A stretch of 64,000 nt of DNA from Actinoallomurus sp050942425 (GCF_050942425.1 NZ_CP192063.1:5704001-5768000), one strand, 5' to 3'; shown: positions 1 to 9,257, numbered from the stretch's first letter. Numbers and translations are program-made. Notes: generated from the sequence alone by a model not told the origin.

Positions 1-298
1 TGCCGGCGTGCGCCCTCGTCAGCGTGAACAGCGCCACGAACACGGCGCAGCGAACCACATCGGCGCCGATCAACACCCGCCACGGATCCATCCGGTCCAC
101 CAGGGGACCGGCCGGCAGCCCGACCAGCAGGTAGCCGATCGTCCGTGGCGCGGAGGCCAGCGCGGCGGCCAGCGGACTACGCGTCATCTGCAGCACCAGC
201 AGCGGGATGGCCAAGATGGCCAGGCCATCGCCCAGCAGCGAGACCGCCTGCCCGGCGAGAAAAAGCCGGTACCGGCGGCCGCCGGTCACGGCGGCCAT
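1..298 (-). CDS. MFS transporter, N-terminal part (cut by window edge)
   Basis: The reverse strand reads a clean 99-residue N-terminus starting MAAVTGGRRYRLFLAGQAVS and running off the window edge without a stop. It has two hydrophobic segments. Between them lies a loop ending LPAGPLVDRMDPWRVLIGAD, which resembles the conserved MFS motif A between helices 2 and 3 (G-x-x-x-D-R). This is typical of 12-helix major facilitator exporters; the substrate cannot be told. The ATG at 298 is the first in frame, but the ribosome binding site is weak. The remaining roughly 300 residues lie outside the window. Confidence 0.75.
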   Translation of the reverse strand, partial: MAAVTGGRRYRLFLAGQAVSLLGDGLAILAIPLLVLQMTRSPLAAALASAPRTIGYLLVGLPAGPLVDRMDPWRVLIGADVVRCAVFVALFTLTRAHAG

Positions 299-596
299 GC
301 GTACCCGGTCAGGGCCTCGGCCCGGCAGCCTAAGGACATCTTCACCTTCCAGGCCAACGTCGCGGGTGCCGATGGTTCCAGATCAAGGTGCGGTCGAGGA
401 GTTCGCGCCGGCCGGTCCGCACCCACCGCTCCATGATGGCGTCGGTCCTCGGCATCCGCATACCCGTGAGTGCCGCGGCCGGCACCAGCGCCGCCGGCAT
501 CGTCTCCGCCGCTCACAAGCGCGTCGAGCGGGGGTGATGCGCGAGTACGGCGCGGCGGTGGTGCCGGTGCGGCTCAACCCGCCGACCTCCCGTCGG
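299..596. other. Gap without a supported gene
   Basis: About 300 bp lie between the MFS start (reading left) and the end of the next reverse-strand gene. The frames that stay open have actinomycete-style composition bias but no recognisable protein. The stretch probably holds the promoter of the MFS gene; no convincing operator or terminator hairpin was seen. Confidence 0.4.
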
Positions 597-1262
597 TCAG
601 CGGGCGACGCCCACGGCTGCCTTGACGGTCTCCGGGCGGCTCAGCACGGCGAGCATGAGATGGGCGACGTCGGCCCGAGACACCCTGAGTCCGCCGCGGA
701 CGTTGCGGTCGAGTGCGGTGCGATATGCGCCGGTCATCGGCCCGTTGGTGAGGTACGGCGGCCGTACGACCGTCCAGTCCAGACCGCTGTCGCGAAGGGC
801 GTCTTCGAGCGACGCCAGGTCGCGGTAGTTCGCGCGGAAGACGGCCTTGACCGTGGGGCCCAGGAGGTACCGCACGAAGGGGCCCTCGCCCGGGTCGTGC
901 CTCGGCGGGTGCGGTCGGCCCGGCGAGGCGATGGTCGCGACGGGTGCGGCGCTGACAGCGACGATCCTGCGCGTGGCGGCCGTCTGCATCGCGGTGAGGA
1001 GGGTCTGTGTCCCGCGATGGGCGATGCCGACGTCGGCCCTCGACCGGGGCCCGAGGCAGGACAGCACCGCGTCCGCGCCTGAGACCGCCGGCGCCAGTGC
1101 CTGCGGTGTCGCCGTCGCGAGATCGGCGCGGACGACACGAACGTCCGCGGACAGCCGCGAGGGGTCCCGCACCACCGCGGTCACGTCGTGCCCCGCGGCC
1201 ACGGACTGCTGGAGCAGGTGCCGGCCGATTCCTCCGGTCGCGCCGACGATCGTCAGCCTCAT
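597..1262 (-). CDS. NAD(P)H-binding NmrA/epimerase-like oxidoreductase
   Basis: 221 aa. The N-terminus MRLTIVGATGGIGRHLLQQS carries the GxTGxxG dinucleotide-binding motif of atypical/extended SDRs (NmrA-like, NAD(P)-binding domain 10), followed by a Rossmann-type alternation and a typical DWTVVRPPYLTNGP segment near residue 165. These proteins are soluble reductases, epimerases or redox sensors; the substrate is unknown. Its ATG overlaps the stop of the upstream gene by 4 bp (ATGA), so the two are translationally coupled and form an operon. The operon is divergent from the ECF41-like sigma gene at 2292, which fits the known linkage of ECF41 sigma factors to oxidoreductase/epimerase (COE) genes. 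Confidence 0.85.
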   Translation of the reverse strand: MRLTIVGATGGIGRHLLQQSVAAGHDVTAVVRDPSRLSADVRVVRADLATATPQALAPAVSGADAVLSCLGPRSRADVGIAHRGTQTLLTAMQTAATRRIVAVSAAPVATIASPGRPHPPRHDPGEGPFVRYLLGPTVKAVFRANYRDLASLEDALRDSGLDWTVVRPPYLTNGPMTGAYRTALDRNVRGGLRVSRADVAHLMLAVLSRPETVKAAVGVAR

Positions 1263-2149
1263 CGCCTGCCCCCGGGTACGCGGGGGCCGGAAGCGGCGAG
1301 GAACGCCTCGCGGTGCCGTTCGGCCCACGAGGCGAAGGTTCCGGCGTCGCGGCCGAGCACCTCGGTCACCACTTGTGTGGTCCGCGCCGGCTGCCTGGCA
1401 GCGTCCGCCTGCATGCGCAGGTACGCGACGGCGAACTGCTCGGGAAAGCCCTGCGCGACCATGATCTGCCTGGCCACCTCCGGCGGGACCTCCTGGTACC
1501 GCAGCGGCCGGCCGATCGCCGTGCCGACGATCGCCACCATCTCCTCCTGGGTGAGCGAGGCCGGGCCGGTCACCTCGAGCCGTTCGCCGAGCAGGTCGTC
1601 GCGGCGCAACGCGTGCGCCGCGACCTCCGCGATGTCCCGCTCGTCGATGGGCGCCGCCGCGGCGCGCGCGTACGGGCCGCGGATGACATCGCCCGCGCCG
1701 ATCTGGGCGGCCCACAGGCCGATCACGTTGCCGGCGAAAGTCGTGGGACGAAGGCTCACCCACTCCATTCCGGAAGCCGTGACGGCTTGCTCGGCTTCCC
1801 TGTTGTAGTCACCGCGGTACCGCGACGGCTGCCGAGCCGGGTCCTCATCGACGTTGGACGCGGCGAGCACGACCGCACGCCGGACGTCGCGCTTCTCTGC
1901 GAGCGCGACCAGGGCGGCCGCCGCGTGTCCCACCGCCCGCGGGTTGATGAAGACGGCGTCGACGTCGTCGAGGGCTACGGCGAGCGTCCCGGGGTCGGAC
2001 GGGTCCGCGCGGACCACGTCCACGCCGTCGGGCAGGCTTGCGGTGTGGGGGGTCCGCGTGACCGCCCGCACGGGGACACCCGCGTCGGCCAGGATGCCCA
2101 CGAGAGGGCGCCCGACGTTGCCGGTCGCCCCGGTCACAAGAATCATCAT
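1259..2149 (-). CDS. NmrA-family NAD(P)-binding protein
   Basis: 296 aa, beginning MMILVTGATGNVGRPLVGIL with a GxTGxxG nucleotide-binding loop. It has the usual NmrA/azoreductase-type layout: Rossmann fold, VSLRPTTFAGNVI near the active-site region, and a C-terminal helix-rich cap ending FAVAYLRMQADAARQPARTT. Family members act as NAD(P)H-quinone reductases or redox sensors. The start was placed at the ATG preceded by GGAAAGG; the open frame reaches 2293, but the upstream part overlaps the divergent promoter region. It is the first gene of a two-gene operon (ATGA overlap with the gene ending at 597). A predicted ECF41-type promoter lies 38 bp upstream. Confidence 0.85.
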   Translation of the reverse strand: MMILVTGATGNVGRPLVGILADAGVPVRAVTRTPHTASLPDGVDVVRADPSDPGTLAVALDDVDAVFINPRAVGHAAAALVALAEKRDVRRAVVLAASNVDEDPARQPSRYRGDYNREAEQAVTASGMEWVSLRPTTFAGNVIGLWAAQIGAGDVIRGPYARAAAAPIDERDIAEVAAHALRRDDLLGERLEVTGPASLTQEEMVAIVGTAIGRPLRYQEVPPEVARQIMVAQGFPEQFAVAYLRMQADAARQPARTTQVVTEVLGRDAGTFASWAERHREAFLAASGPRVPGGRR

Positions 2150-2182
2150 TCGGCCTTTCCGTTCGATGAGTATCGGACCAGT

Positions 2183-2254
2183 ACACGACGAGACGGCGGA
2201 GGAGAAAGTGACGGAGCGGAGGTTGTCACTTCTCGCACGCCCATCTCGTCGTGT
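2183..2254. promoter_or_regulatory. Mirror-image pair of ECF41-type promoters
   Basis: Forward: TGTCACT at 2224-2230, 16-nt spacer, CGTC at 2247-2250, 42 bp before the sigma gene. Reverse: CGTCACT at 2213-2207, 16-nt spacer, CGTC at 2190-2187, 38 bp before the oxidoreductase operon. Both match the ECF41 consensus as I recall it, TGTCACA-N16-CGTC. The whole block is a dyad centred on 2218.5: ACACGACGAGA (2183-2193) is the exact reverse complement of TCTCGTCGTGT (2244-2254), and AGTGAC (2207-2212) of GTCACT (2225-2230). This implies autoregulation of the sigma gene plus co-activation of its target operon. Confidence 0.7.
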
Positions 2255-2291
2255 CCTGAAGAGGGTTGGCACCACCGGGGAGGGACGATCC

Positions 2292-3161
2292 ATGAGCGAA
2301 GTCGCCGACGGGTTCGCCGAGGCGTGGCGGCACCGCGGTTATCTGATCGACCTGGCGTTCCGGATACTCGGCGACGTCGGCGGGGCCGAAGACGTCGTCC
2401 AAGAGGCGTACGCACGTCTCGCCCGTGCCCGCGACGACATCGACGATGTACGTGGCTGGCTGACCGTCATCACGAGCCGGCTCTGCGTCGACCAGATCCG
2501 CTCGGCGCGGGTGCGCAGAGAGCGCATCACGGACGCGGCCGAATTCGAGGCCGCCGTGCCACTGGCCCAACCCATCCCCGTCGATCCGGCCGACCGGATC
2601 ACGTTGGACGACGAGGTGCGGCTCGCCCTGTTCGTCGTGCTCGAGCGGCTGGGACCGGCCGAACGAGTGGCGTTCGTCCTGCACGACGTGTTCCAGCTGC
2701 CGTTCGACTCGATCGCGGGCATCCTCGGCCGACCGGTACCGACCTGCCGGCAGCTCGCTCGCCGGGCCAGGCAGAAGGTGCTCGCAGCCCAACCTCGCAG
2801 CTTCGACGTCGCCGCCGCCGAACACCGCGCGGTGACCGAGCGGTTCATCGAGGCGTGCGCGAACGGTGACCTCGACGCGCTGGTCACCGTGCTGGATCCG
2901 CAGGTGTGGGGTGCGGTCGAGTTCGCCACGCAGACCGGCCGAGAGTCAGTGACGGTCCACGGTCCCGAAGCGGTCGCCCGCAACATGCTCCGCTACTGGG
3001 GAAGCCACGCGACCTTGGTGTCACATCCGATCGGCACGAACCCCAAGCTGCTCGCCTTCGTGGACCGCCGGCCGGCGGCGCTCATCACACTCACCGTCCG
3101 ACACGGCCTTGTCGCGAAGGTCCACGTGACCACGGAAGGCGACGCCATCCGCCGGCCGTAG
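2292..3161 (+). CDS. ECF41-like sigma factor with fused SnoaL-like domain
   Basis: 289 aa. Sigma region 2 covers about residues 8-75 (LAFRILGDVGGAEDVVQEAY) and region 4 about 110-170 (LGPAERVAFVLHDVF, then the helix-turn-helix PVPTCRQLARRARQK). From about residue 175 there is a SnoaL-like domain (AVTERFIEACANGDLDALVT). This architecture is that of SigJ/SigI-type factors of the ECF41 group, whose C-terminal domain replaces an anti-sigma factor. The WLPEP linker and NPDKL motifs I associate with ECF41 are not evident, so the exact group is less sure than the architecture. The start was chosen at the ATG after GGGGAGGGACGATCC. It is divergent from, and probably drives, the two NmrA-like genes. 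Confidence 0.85.
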   Translation: MSEVADGFAEAWRHRGYLIDLAFRILGDVGGAEDVVQEAYARLARARDDIDDVRGWLTVITSRLCVDQIRSARVRRERITDAAEFEAAVPLAQPIPVDPADRITLDDEVRLALFVVLERLGPAERVAFVLHDVFQLPFDSIAGILGRPVPTCRQLARRARQKVLAAQPRSFDVAAAEHRAVTERFIEACANGDLDALVTVLDPQVWGAVEFATQTGRESVTVHGPEAVARNMLRYWGSHATLVSHPIGTNPKLLAFVDRRPAALITLTVRHGLVAKVHVTTEGDAIRRP

Positions 3162-3239
3162 TCGATCGAGGAATGATGTCGCTCGCCCGGAGCGAGGCGT
3201 CCAATTCCATACTCGGCACGGGTGATCCGGCCGCGGACT

Positions 3240-4706
3240 TCACGGTCTGGGAGGGAAGACGCCCTGGCCCGGAGTGAGGATTCCGTCGGGGTCGTAGCGT
3301 TCACGGGCCGTCTGGAAGGCGGCCCATGCGGGGCCGTAGTGGGTGCGCCACTCCTCATGCGTGGTGGGTATGGAGCCGACCGGGTACTGGTAGCCCCCGA
3401 CGGCTTGGGCGCGCAGGTAGAGGGAACGGTTGGCCTCCACCATGTCCTGCGGGTTCTCGGCTCCGTGCGAGGCGGTTCTGAGCAGCGTGAAGAGGAAGAC
3501 CGTCTCCTCGTCGGGCATGCGCAGCAAGGGCAGGTGCAGGCGGGCGCGGGGGAAGGGATAGAGCAGGACCACGCCGCTGGCGCCGACCTCGGTCTCGGTC
3601 AGGTCCTTGATGGCGGCCTCCACGAAGGCGTCGGTGCGGCTCGCGGGCAGGAACATGTTCCACCAGGGGTGCGGGCGGTACCACTCGCCTGTGGACTTCA
3701 GATAGGCGACGCCCGCGGCGAGCCGGTTGAGGAAGTCGAAGTAGGACATGTCCTGGATCTGCCGGTCGCCGGGCTGGTCGCTCAGACCGTCGAGAAGCCT
3801 GGCGTCGTCGGGCGGGGTCGTGCCGTTGAAGAAGGCGACCGCTTCCAGCTGGTAACTCCAGCCGGTGGAGCCGGTCGGCAGCCCGAGCTCTCCCTCCACG
3901 TAGGCGAAGCGGCCGTCGTTGACCACGCACCGCTGGTCGGCGGTCAGCGCGGCGACGCTCGGGTAGGAGAGCAGGTAGTGGCGGACCGTCGCGGGGGCGG
4001 GCAGCAGGCGCACGGTGGCCTTGGTGATGATGCCGCACTGTCCTCTTCCAGCCAGCGCCGCGCGGAAGAGCTCGGGGCGCGACTCCGCGGAACACCTCCT
4101 CAGGCTGGCCTCTCCCGTGACGACCTCCAGCTCCACGACGCCGTCCACCTGGGCTCCGTGGTGGTGGGTCTGGCCGCCGACACCGCCCACCGAGAGCGTG
4201 CCGCCGACCGAGAGCTCCAGGTAGTCGGTGAAGACCGGAGGGGTCAGGCCGTGGGCCAGGGTCGCCTGCGCCAAGCTGCTCCAGAGCGCGCCCGCCTCCA
4301 CGACGGCCGTGTCCTCCCGCACCTCAACCGCGTTGAGCGGGGTCATGTCGATGATCAGACCGCCCGCGACCTGGCCCTGACCGAAGGTGGCGTGTCCCTG
4401 GCCGCGCGCGGCCACCTGCAGGTTGTGCGTCCGGCAGTACTTCATCATCAGCAGGATGTCCGACACGGCGCCGGGCTCCAGCACGGCCCCGGGGGTCCGG
4501 TGGACCAGGTGCCCGAAGTCGTCGGCCGCCCGGCCGCGCGAGGCGGGATCGGTCACCACCCTGCCCTTCAGCGGCGGCAGGTCGACCATCCCCTGAGACT
4601 GGGCGCCGTCGGTGACCCACGTGCGCGTGGACGGGTCGAAGCCGACCACGGCCGCCCCCGCCGTGAGTAACGCCTGTCTCCACGGATGCCACGTCATACC
4701 CGACAT
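3240..4706 (-). CDS. FAD-linked oxidoreductase, cytokinin dehydrogenase-like
   Basis: 488 aa. An N-terminal FAD_binding_4 (PCMH-type) domain includes ARGQGHATFGQG, where the His of GxGH is the expected covalent FAD site, and LSVGGTLSVGGVGGQTHHHG. The latter closely follows the VGGTLSNAG.SGQ motif of cytokinin dehydrogenases. The C-terminal half (HPWWNMFLPAS near residue 350, ending ERYDPDGILTPGQGVF) fits the cytokinin-binding/BBE-type substrate domain. Likely reaction: oxidation of a secondary amine or alcohol substrate, possibly cytokinin or a related compound. The start is the ATG after AAAGGG; an in-frame start at 4796 adds an Arg-rich tail and is less likely. No signal peptide is evident. 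Confidence 0.8.
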   Translation of the reverse strand: MSGMTWHPWRQALLTAGAAVVGFDPSTRTWVTDGAQSQGMVDLPPLKGRVVTDPASRGRAADDFGHLVHRTPGAVLEPGAVSDILLMMKYCRTHNLQVAARGQGHATFGQGQVAGGLIIDMTPLNAVEVREDTAVVEAGALWSSLAQATLAHGLTPPVFTDYLELSVGGTLSVGGVGGQTHHHGAQVDGVVELEVVTGEASLRRCSAESRPELFRAALAGRGQCGIITKATVRLLPAPATVRHYLLSYPSVAALTADQRCVVNDGRFAYVEGELGLPTGSTGWSYQLEAVAFFNGTTPPDDARLLDGLSDQPGDRQIQDMSYFDFLNRLAAGVAYLKSTGEWYRPHPWWNMFLPASRTDAFVEAAIKDLTETEVGASGVVLLYPFPRARLHLPLLRMPDEETVFLFTLLRTASHGAENPQDMVEANRSLYLRAQAVGGYQYPVGSIPTTHEEWRTHYGPAWAAFQTARERYDPDGILTPGQGVFPPRP

Positions 4707-4951
4707 ACCCGACCCTTTCGCGGCGCGGTCACGTCGCGTCGATAATCGCCGACGGCACCCGGCGACGCTACCCACGCGATACCGGATGACAGCCACAAAA
4801 GGGTTACTACGGCGCTTCGGGCCTCGACGGGCGAACCGTAAGGACAGGCGAGCATCATCGAGGCAGCGGAGGGCCTCCCACGGGGGTCTGTAACGACGAT
4901 TTCCAGGGGTGTGCAGCGGCTTGTCGGGCTGCTGCCCTACGGTGTCCCGGC

Positions 4952-7900
4952 ATGAACGTCCGATCCACCGCCACCTCCCGACGGCCCGACGAAGACGCCC
5001 TGTCCCTTCCTGCCGCGTGGAGAGAACGCCGGCATCCGCGGCGGGGTGATGCGCCGGTCGCCGCGGTGGACGAGCGCGCGCCGCGTACGCTCCTCTCGCC
5101 GGATGCCCGTGCCGAGATCGAGCAGGTGCTCCGCGACCCGGGGTCCGATCCCGAGCTGGCCGATCGGGGGCTCGCCCACCTTCACGGCGCTCCGAACCCG
5201 CTGGGCGCGGCGGTGGTCGCGTCGATCAAGGTGCACCGGTCCGTTGGAGGGGTCGCGTGGCCGTTCGCCGACGCCTGGGTAGCCGACCATGGCCTGCCGT
5301 TCGCCGCCTGTGCGTTCGCCGAGTTCGGTTCCGCCGCCGTCGACAGTGCCCCCGGCACCGGGGAGCTGCGGGTGGTCGCCGCCTCACGTTACGGCCGGCA
5401 CACGCGCGCCTGGTGGAGGGACGAGTACGCGTCGCGCCGGCTCCGCACCCGGCTGGCCGCCGCCGGCGACGAGGTTTACGCCGAGGCCGTGGAGCGGCTC
5501 GCGGGCTGCCGGCGCGACCCCGCGCAGCGGGCCGTCGTCTCCTACCTGGTGCCGGACCGGCGGGACTGGGTGGACGAGTGCTGCGCAGCTCCTCCGGACG
5601 ATCCGATTCGATGGATGCTGCTGCTCGCCCTGAGCTCGGCAGACCAGCTCGCCGTGCTCGGCGACCGGGTGCCGCCACGGTGGTGGGACTTTCCCACGGG
5701 CGTCGTCGCCACCATGGTCGACGGGCTCGGTCCGGCGATGGCGCCGCTGCTGACCGCTGCCCTGGACCAGGACCTCTCCGTGCCCGAAACCCGCACGATG
5801 CTCGGCGCGCTCGCCCTGCTGCCGTCCGACGAGGCGTTCCAGGCCCTGGTGGACCGCGTCGGCCGCAAGTACGTCCAGCCCGCGCTGCTCGGCGCGATGA
5901 AACGCTTCCCGATCCGCGCGATGCGGCTGCTCGCCCCCGCGACCCGCGGGTCATCGCGCGCGGCCGGGCTCGCCCGCGAACTGCTGGCCGGGCACCTGCT
6001 GGCCGCTCCGGCGCGTACGGCGGCCGCGCTGCCGGATCTACCGCCCGACGTCCGAGCCGTCATCGAGTCGCTCACGGCGGCGGGCAAGCGGGTGCCGGAC
6101 GCCCCGGCCGACGCCCTCCCGCAGGTGCTGGTCACGCCACCGTGGACCCGGAGGCGCACGCCGCCGGAGCCCACCGTCCTGGCCGGGCTGACCCCGCCCG
6201 CCCGGCAGGCGGTGATCTGGGCCGATGGCGAGCGGGAGCGGTGGGCGGAGGCCACGTTGGGCACCTACGGGTACCAGCGTCGCGAAATCGCGATCAAGGC
6301 CATCGAGGAGTACCGGGCCGGAAGGACGACCGACTGCAACCCCGCGCTCTTCGTATGGGGCCCCGAGGAGCTGCTGCGACCGCTGGTCGGGAGCTGGCGA
6401 CCCGGGCAGCTCGCGGGGGCGGCGACGTGGATGTCGGCCATCGTGGCGCGGTTCGAGCTCGACGCCCTCCCTCTCGCGCTGTACGCCGCCCGGTCGAACC
6501 CGTCCGGCGCCGCGGCCGTTCTCCTGCCGTTCCTGGACACCGAGGCCGCGCTGCTGGCGGCCGGCCGGCTGGCCCGGCTGACGTCGGTGCGCGAGGCCGC
6601 CGTCACCTGGTTCGGGCGGCACGGCACGGACGCCGTGCCGTACCTGGTGCCGGCCGCGCTCGGCGAGCCCGGAGAGCGGCGGAGGGACGCCGAGGGCGCC
6701 CTTCGCCACCTCGCGTCCGAGTACGGCGCGGATGCGATCGTGGCGGCCGCGCGTGTGTCCGGGGACGAGGCCGCGCGCGCGATCGAGCGGTTCCTGGCGG
6801 TCGATCCGATGGAGCTCCTCCCGGACCGGATGCCGACGATCGGGCGGTGGGCCGGGTCCGAGTTGCTCCCGCAGGTCCGGCTGCGCGACCGTACGCGGGC
6901 GCTGCCGCGTGAGGCGACCGCCCACCTCCTGACCATGCTCGCGATATCGAGGCCCGGCGCGATGTACCCGGGGATCGGGCCGGTCCGCGAGGCCTGCGAC
7001 CCGGCCTCCCTGGCGGAGTTCTCCTGGGCGCTGTTCCGTGGCTGGCAGGCGGCCGGCGCGCCGGCCCGGGACGGCTGGGCGCTGACCCAGCTCGGCTGGC
7101 TCGGCGACGACGAGACGGTACGGCGGTTCGCACCGGTGATCCGGGCCTGGCCGGGCGAGGGCGGGAATGCCAAGGCGGTCAAGGGCCTGGACGTGCTCGG
7201 CGAGATCGGCACCGACGTCGCGCTGATGCACCTGAACGGAATCGCGCAGAAGGTGCGGTTCCCGGCGCTCAAGGCGCGGGCCCGGGAACGGATCGATGAG
7301 GTCGCCGTACGGCTGGGGTTGACGCCCGAGCGGCTCGCCGACCGGCTGGTGCCGGACTTCGGGCTCGACCCCGACGGGACCCTCATCCTCGACTACGGGC
7401 CCCGGCGGTTCGTCGCCGGTTTCGACGAACAGCTCCGCCCGTACGTCACCGACGAGCACGGCAAACGGCGCAAGACACTGCCAAAACCCGGAGCCAAGGA
7501 CGACCCCGAGCGGGCTGAGGCGGCGTACCGAAGGTTCGCCGGGCTCAGGAAGGACGTCCGCGCGGTCGCCGGCGACCAGGTCCGCCGGCTCGAGACCGCC
7601 ATGGTGACCCGGCGCCGCTGGACGCTCACCGAGTTCCGGGACCTGTTCGTCGCACACCCACTGACCTGGCACATCACGCGCAGGCTGGTATGGATCGCCG
7701 AGGACGGCGACCGGACGACGGCGTTCCGGATCGCCGAGGACCGCACCCTCGCCGGCATCACCGACGGCGCGCTGGACCTGCCCGGACGGGCCACGATCCA
7801 CATCGCGCACCCTGTCGACCTCGGCCGCGACCTGCCGGCCTGGTCCGAGCTGTTCGCCGACTACGAGATCCTGCAGCCGTTCCGGCAACTCGATCGGACC

Positions 7901-8254
7901 GTGCACACCCTGACCGAGGACGAGCGGTCGAGCGGCCGGCTGGAACGCTTCGAGGGACGCGTGATGCCGATCCGCGGCGTGCTGCGGCTGATCCGGCGCG
8001 GCTGGGAACGCGGAGAGCCGCAGGATCGCGACGTCACGCGCTGGATCTCTCGGGAGATGGCCGCCGGCCGTCACCTGGTGGTCGGTCTCGATCCGGGCAT
8101 CGTGGCCGGGGCCGGCATCGACGACCCCGAGCAGAAGATCCCGCACGTCCGGCTCGACGACCGGCCCGGCGACCCCCTGGACCCGGCGATCATCTCCGAG
8201 GCCCTTGCGGACCTGACCGAAGCGTTCGAGGAGACGGCGCCAACGATCGTGTGA
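4952..8254 (+). CDS. DUF4132-domain giant protein
   Basis: 1100 aa, soluble. The long N-terminal and middle part is rich in Leu/Ala/Arg helical segments resembling HEAT-like repeats (for example GLDVLGEIGTDVALMHLNGI near 750). The C-terminal third carries the DUF4132 domain found in E. coli MolR/YehI-like proteins, ending VVGLDPGIVAGAGIDDPEQK and VRLDDRPGDPLDPAIISEAL. Proteins of this family often carry a WGR domain, but none is visible here. The molecular role of the family is not established. It is monocistronic, preceded by a 245-bp divergent gap shared with the flavoenzyme. Confidence 0.8.
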   Translation: MNVRSTATSRRPDEDALSLPAAWRERRHPRRGDAPVAAVDERAPRTLLSPDARAEIEQVLRDPGSDPELADRGLAHLHGAPNPLGAAVVASIKVHRSVGGVAWPFADAWVADHGLPFAACAFAEFGSAAVDSAPGTGELRVVAASRYGRHTRAWWRDEYASRRLRTRLAAAGDEVYAEAVERLAGCRRDPAQRAVVSYLVPDRRDWVDECCAAPPDDPIRWMLLLALSSADQLAVLGDRVPPRWWDFPTGVVATMVDGLGPAMAPLLTAALDQDLSVPETRTMLGALALLPSDEAFQALVDRVGRKYVQPALLGAMKRFPIRAMRLLAPATRGSSRAAGLARELLAGHLLAAPARTAAALPDLPPDVRAVIESLTAAGKRVPDAPADALPQVLVTPPWTRRRTPPEPTVLAGLTPPARQAVIWADGERERWAEATLGTYGYQRREIAIKAIEEYRAGRTTDCNPALFVWGPEELLRPLVGSWRPGQLAGAATWMSAIVARFELDALPLALYAARSNPSGAAAVLLPFLDTEAALLAAGRLARLTSVREAAVTWFGRHGTDAVPYLVPAALGEPGERRRDAEGALRHLASEYGADAIVAAARVSGDEAARAIERFLAVDPMELLPDRMPTIGRWAGSELLPQVRLRDRTRALPREATAHLLTMLAISRPGAMYPGIGPVREACDPASLAEFSWALFRGWQAAGAPARDGWALTQLGWLGDDETVRRFAPVIRAWPGEGGNAKAVKGLDVLGEIGTDVALMHLNGIAQKVRFPALKARARERIDEVAVRLGLTPERLADRLVPDFGLDPDGTLILDYGPRRFVAGFDEQLRPYVTDEHGKRRKTLPKPGAKDDPERAEAAYRRFAGLRKDVRAVAGDQVRRLETAMVTRRRWTLTEFRDLFVAHPLTWHITRRLVWIAEDGDRTTAFRIAEDRTLAGITDGALDLPGRATIHIAHPVDLGRDLPAWSELFADYEILQPFRQLDRTVHTLTEDERSSGRLERFEGRVMPIRGVLRLIRRGWERGEPQDRDVTRWISREMAAGRHLVVGLDPGIVAGAGIDDPEQKIPHVRLDDRPGDPLDPAIISEALADLTEAFEETAPTIV

Positions 8255-8429
8255 CCGGCGGTGGAGGAGTCCCCCCGACTCCGAACAGGCACGGCCAAGA
8301 AAGAAATCAACGAGGCCGCGACGGCGTTGTCCTGGTCGTCGAACATGCCGAGGCGCCACGCCCGGCGTGGGACGACCGCCCGATAACCCCCAGCGCAGTT
8401 CCCTGCCGCACGAATCAGGAGACCTCGTC

Positions 8430-8864
8430 ATGGTCAGTGTCAGCGTGGAGACTCCGCAACAGACGGAAGAACGTCTACGTCGTGTGATCGCCATGGCCGA
8501 GATCGCCGTGCACGATGGCGTCTGGTGCTTCGAAGAATCTCCCGCGGACAGGCCACCGGCACTCACCGCTGACATACTGGCGGTGGTCCGAGACAGCGAG
8601 AGCTGGAGCCGACTTGTCCCGCTCACACAAGAGCACCGAGATGCCGAACAATTCGGGATCTTCTCCTTCCACTTCCCGCCCGAACTGGACAACAGCGGCT
8701 TCGTCGGATGGCTGGCCACCCACCTGAAGACCGAGCTGGGCACCGGGGTATTCGTCATCTGCGGCAGTAACCGAACTCGCGGAGGCATCTACGATTACTG
8801 GGGCTGCCCCATCGACTTGCTGGACGAGGCCATCGCGGTCATCAATACATTGCGCACCAGCTGA
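8430..8864 (+). CDS. Small conserved protein, DUF6196-like
   Basis: 144 aa, acidic and soluble, beginning MVSVSVETPQQTEERLRRVI. It has an internal FHFPPELDNSGFVGWLATHL and a Cys/Trp-rich end (RGGIYDYWGCPIDLLDEAI). From memory this resembles the actinobacterial DUF6196 family; no function is known. The start was set at the ATG after AGGAG; the open frame upstream (from 8367) lacks a better site. It stands alone, 175 bp after the DUF4132 gene. Confidence 0.65.
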   Translation: MVSVSVETPQQTEERLRRVIAMAEIAVHDGVWCFEESPADRPPALTADILAVVRDSESWSRLVPLTQEHRDAEQFGIFSFHFPPELDNSGFVGWLATHLKTELGTGVFVICGSNRTRGGIYDYWGCPIDLLDEAIAVINTLRTS

Positions 8865-8943
8865 GCTGAGCGCGGCACGACCGCAGCAGGAGATCATCAG
8901 GCGGAAAGGTTGTGGTCCAGGGCGCGCCTCTTGGCTCGTCCGT

Positions 8944-9240
8944 TCAGCTGCGCGAGCCGGCCAGGGTTTCGGCCACGTCGGGTTCGGCCCAGCGGCGCGC
9001 GTCGGTGAGCGCGTCCACCGCGTCCACGATGGCCCGGGCCTCGGCCAGGACCCGCGCGCCCGCCGGGGTCAGGGTGACCCGCCGGCTGGTGCGCTCGAAC
9101 AACCGGACGCCCAGTTCGCGCTCCAGATTCTGGATGTGCCGGCCGAACGGCTGGGCGCCGATGTAGTGCCGCTGGGCGGCGCGACCGAAGTGCAACTCCT
9201 CCACAAGCGTGATCGCATAACGAAGTGACCAGATCTCCAT
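8944..9240 (-). pseudogene. Truncated LysR regulator (DNA-binding half only)
   Basis: 98 aa, starting MEIWSLRYAITLVEELHFGR. It contains the full LysR winged helix-turn-helix (RAAQRHYIGAQPFGRHIQNL, then ELGVRLFERTSRRVTLTPAG), but the frame stops right after the linker helix. Normal LysR proteins are about 300 aa, so the roughly 200-residue effector domain is gone and no continuation is found in other frames downstream. It could still make a DNA-binding fragment, but is best treated as a remnant at the start of a decaying region. Confidence 0.7.
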
Positions 9241-9257
9241 GCATTCCCTCCGTGAAT

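Noticed and set aside
6038..8788. 916-aa open frame on the reverse strand under the DUF4132 gene
   Set aside because: Antisense shadow of a clear coding gene; composition is Arg/Pro-rich with no recognisable domain.
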